Source of the DNA: Lentzea nigeriaca
Lineage (GTDB): Bacteria > Actinomycetota > Actinomycetes > Mycobacteriales > Pseudonocardiaceae
Length of the DNA stretch: 64,000 nucleotides
Reading direction: 5' to 3'
NCBI RefSeq assembly: GCF_016907955.1
Contig: NZ_JAFBCX010000002.1
Span: 496,001-560,000 of the forward strand
In this document: one piece after another, positions 63,305 through 64,000 of the stretch
How the letters are laid out: every line of letters begins with the position of its first letter
Position numbering within the stretch: position 1 is the first letter of the stretch
Notes under the pieces: model-generated
Told to the model about the DNA's origin: nothing
Seen by the model: the letters and a program-made list of their open reading frames with translations, nothing else
Database searches by the model: none
Translations under genes and position numbers: made by a program

Positions 63305-63377
63305 GCCGGCGTAGCTCAATTGGCAGAGCACTCGCCTTGTAAGCGAAAGGTTAGGGGTTCGATTCCCCTCGCCGGCT
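63305..63377 (+). tRNA. tRNA-Thr(TGT)
   Basis: A 73-nt cloverleaf: acceptor GCCGGCG/CGCCGGC, D-arm GCTC/GAGC with a GG-containing loop, anticodon loop CTTGTAA with anticodon TGT, and T-arm AGGGG/CCCCT with TTCGATT. The first anticodon-stem pair (C27-A43) is a mismatch; the other four pair. CCA is not encoded. A hairpin follows at 63388. Confidence 0.95.
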
Positions 63378-63387
63378 CTTGTCCGAT

Positions 63388-63415
63388 GAGGGTTCGCCCA
63401 GGTGGGCGGGCCCTC
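63388..63415 (+). terminator. Terminator after tRNA-Thr
   Basis: GAGGGTTCGCCC and GGGCGGGCCCTC form a 12-bp stem with two T-G pairs around a 4-nt loop, 10 bp after the tRNA. Confidence 0.7.
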
Positions 63416-63439
63416 GTCTCAATTCGACCTGACTGTTCG

Positions 63440-64000
63440 TCAGCTTTTGCGAACGAGTCCGGTAAAGCCCGCGACACTCAGCGTGGCGAATGACCAGCCC
63501 AGGATCTGCACCCCCCAGCCTGCTCCTGTCGCCCACTGCCCGGCTGGTCCGTTCGCCAGTTCGCATCTCGGTGTGCCACCGAGCTTGACGAGCGGGATCG
63601 CCAGATCCGCCGCAAGACTGATTCTGTTCACCGGTGAACACGCGTCAGCTGGGCGATCTTTGGCAGGGGTCAGGCCGTTGTTGGCGCCGGCTGTCCACAC
63701 CAGACAGAGCGCGAGCACGAAGGTGATCAGCAGTCCGGCGACCGCTCGGGAGGGTTCGTAGCCGTAGCCGAGGGTGACTCCGAGGAACCAGTGCCAGAGC
63801 TTGTTGCCGGGGTCGCCTCGGCGCCTGAGGTCTTTCTGTTGTGCGATCAGGACCTTGCGGGCGGTGTGTTCGTGGCCGGCAGCGCGGTGGACGGCCGCGA
63901 GTTGTTGGTACGGCTGGGCTTCGTACTGGTTCGTGTGGTCGCGCAGCATCCTGAGCCACACGTTGGTGTTCACCGGTGGGTTCGGATAGGTCAGGCCGTC
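63440..64000 (-). CDS. Membrane-associated protein of a large actinobacterial family, C-terminal part (cut by window edge)
   Basis: At least 186 residues, open at the window edge. WLRMLRDHTNQYEAQPYQQLAAVHRAAGHEHTARKVLIAQQKDLRRRGD is the conserved helical segment that precedes the membrane tail in a family often annotated as membrane-associated oxidoreductase, although the oxidoreductase label is not supported by motifs here. Two or three membrane helices follow (AVAGLLITFVLALCLVW and WGVQILGWSFATLSVAGFTGLV). GTG 63973 could start a short form, but the frame stays open through 64000 with family-like sequence, so the gene probably continues. Confidence 0.65.
   Translation of the reverse strand, partial: DGLTYPNPPVNTNVWLRMLRDHTNQYEAQPYQQLAAVHRAAGHEHTARKVLIAQQKDLRRRGDPGNKLWHWFLGVTLGYGYEPSRAVAGLLITFVLALCLVWTAGANNGLTPAKDRPADACSPVNRISLAADLAIPLVKLGGTPRCELANGPAGQWATGAGWGVQILGWSFATLSVAGFTGLVRKS

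Noticed and set aside
4..63990. CRISPR arrays, insertion sequences or prophage genes
   Set aside because: No regularly spaced repeats, transposase motifs or phage structural genes were found on either strand.
63378..64000. Possible integrated element downstream of tRNA-Thr
   Set aside because: No integrase, direct repeat of the tRNA 3' end or phage gene is visible in the window.

Overview
This is a high-GC actinobacterial chromosome segment, most likely from the Pseudonocardiales (Lentzea/Saccharothrix/Actinosynnema type). The evidence is frequent GTG and TTG starts, Lsr2, CarD, ClpC, MhuD, HxlR and LacI regulators, and gene order matching the Mycobacterium tuberculosis Rv3603c-Rv3579c region. 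No phage, insertion sequence, transposase or CRISPR array was seen.

Layout. 1-1829: minus-strand run of a MidA-like methyltransferase, a DUF1203 protein and a NuoD-like subunit cut by the window edge. 1860-3005: PrsW protease. 3108-9054: pantothenate/CoA block (DUF2520, panC, panD, coaX), a methyltransferase, lysS and lsr2. 9123-13866: iron-siderophore importer and FhuF-type reductase, each with an IdeR/DtxR-like box. 14186-16747: clpC. 16871-25247: a frameshifted membrane-protein gene, DUF6928, an EEP hydrolase, an M1 peptidase-mhuD-sirtuin run, an alpha/beta hydrolase, a 2'-5' RNA ligase-like gene, mutY, a beta-carbonic anhydrase and an Rv3587c-like protein.

25248-45741 is accessory. It holds two LacI regulators, a maltose-type ABC importer without its own ATPase, an HxlR/NAD(P)H-binding divergent pair, a stand-alone MsiK-type ATPase and a zinc importer. 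It also holds a tight operon of ferredoxin, SsuABC-like transporter and AprA/FrdA-like flavoprotein fused to HEAT repeats, then a diguanylate cyclase, an orphan cysteine-codon leader ORF and an MFS exporter.

45742-55137 is a second conserved block (rlmB-type, cysS, HAD, TIR, DUF6191, PPOX, ispF, ispD, carD, lpqE-like, DoxX, radA). It is inverted relative to the mycobacterial order, and disA, normally beside radA, is not there. In its place are a decayed and an intact copy of a small helical-domain gene. 55882-64000: AraC regulator, VOC and SRPBCC proteins, a fused trehalose-phosphatase/GH15 trehalase, otsA, a ThrE-type exporter, tRNA-Thr(TGT) and the C-terminal part of a membrane protein.

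How the parts connect. Iron: siderophore uptake, reductive release and heme degradation (MhuD) lie within 20 kb. Sugar: the MalEFG-type importer probably uses the nearby MsiK-like ATPase, and trehalose synthesis and breakdown lie in one run. The most unusual items are the HEAT-fused flavoprotein/ABC operon with a NosL-like tail on its binding protein, a palindromic 15-mer recurring inside genes in different reading frames, the MidA-NuoD linkage, the orphan cysteine leader and the missing disA.
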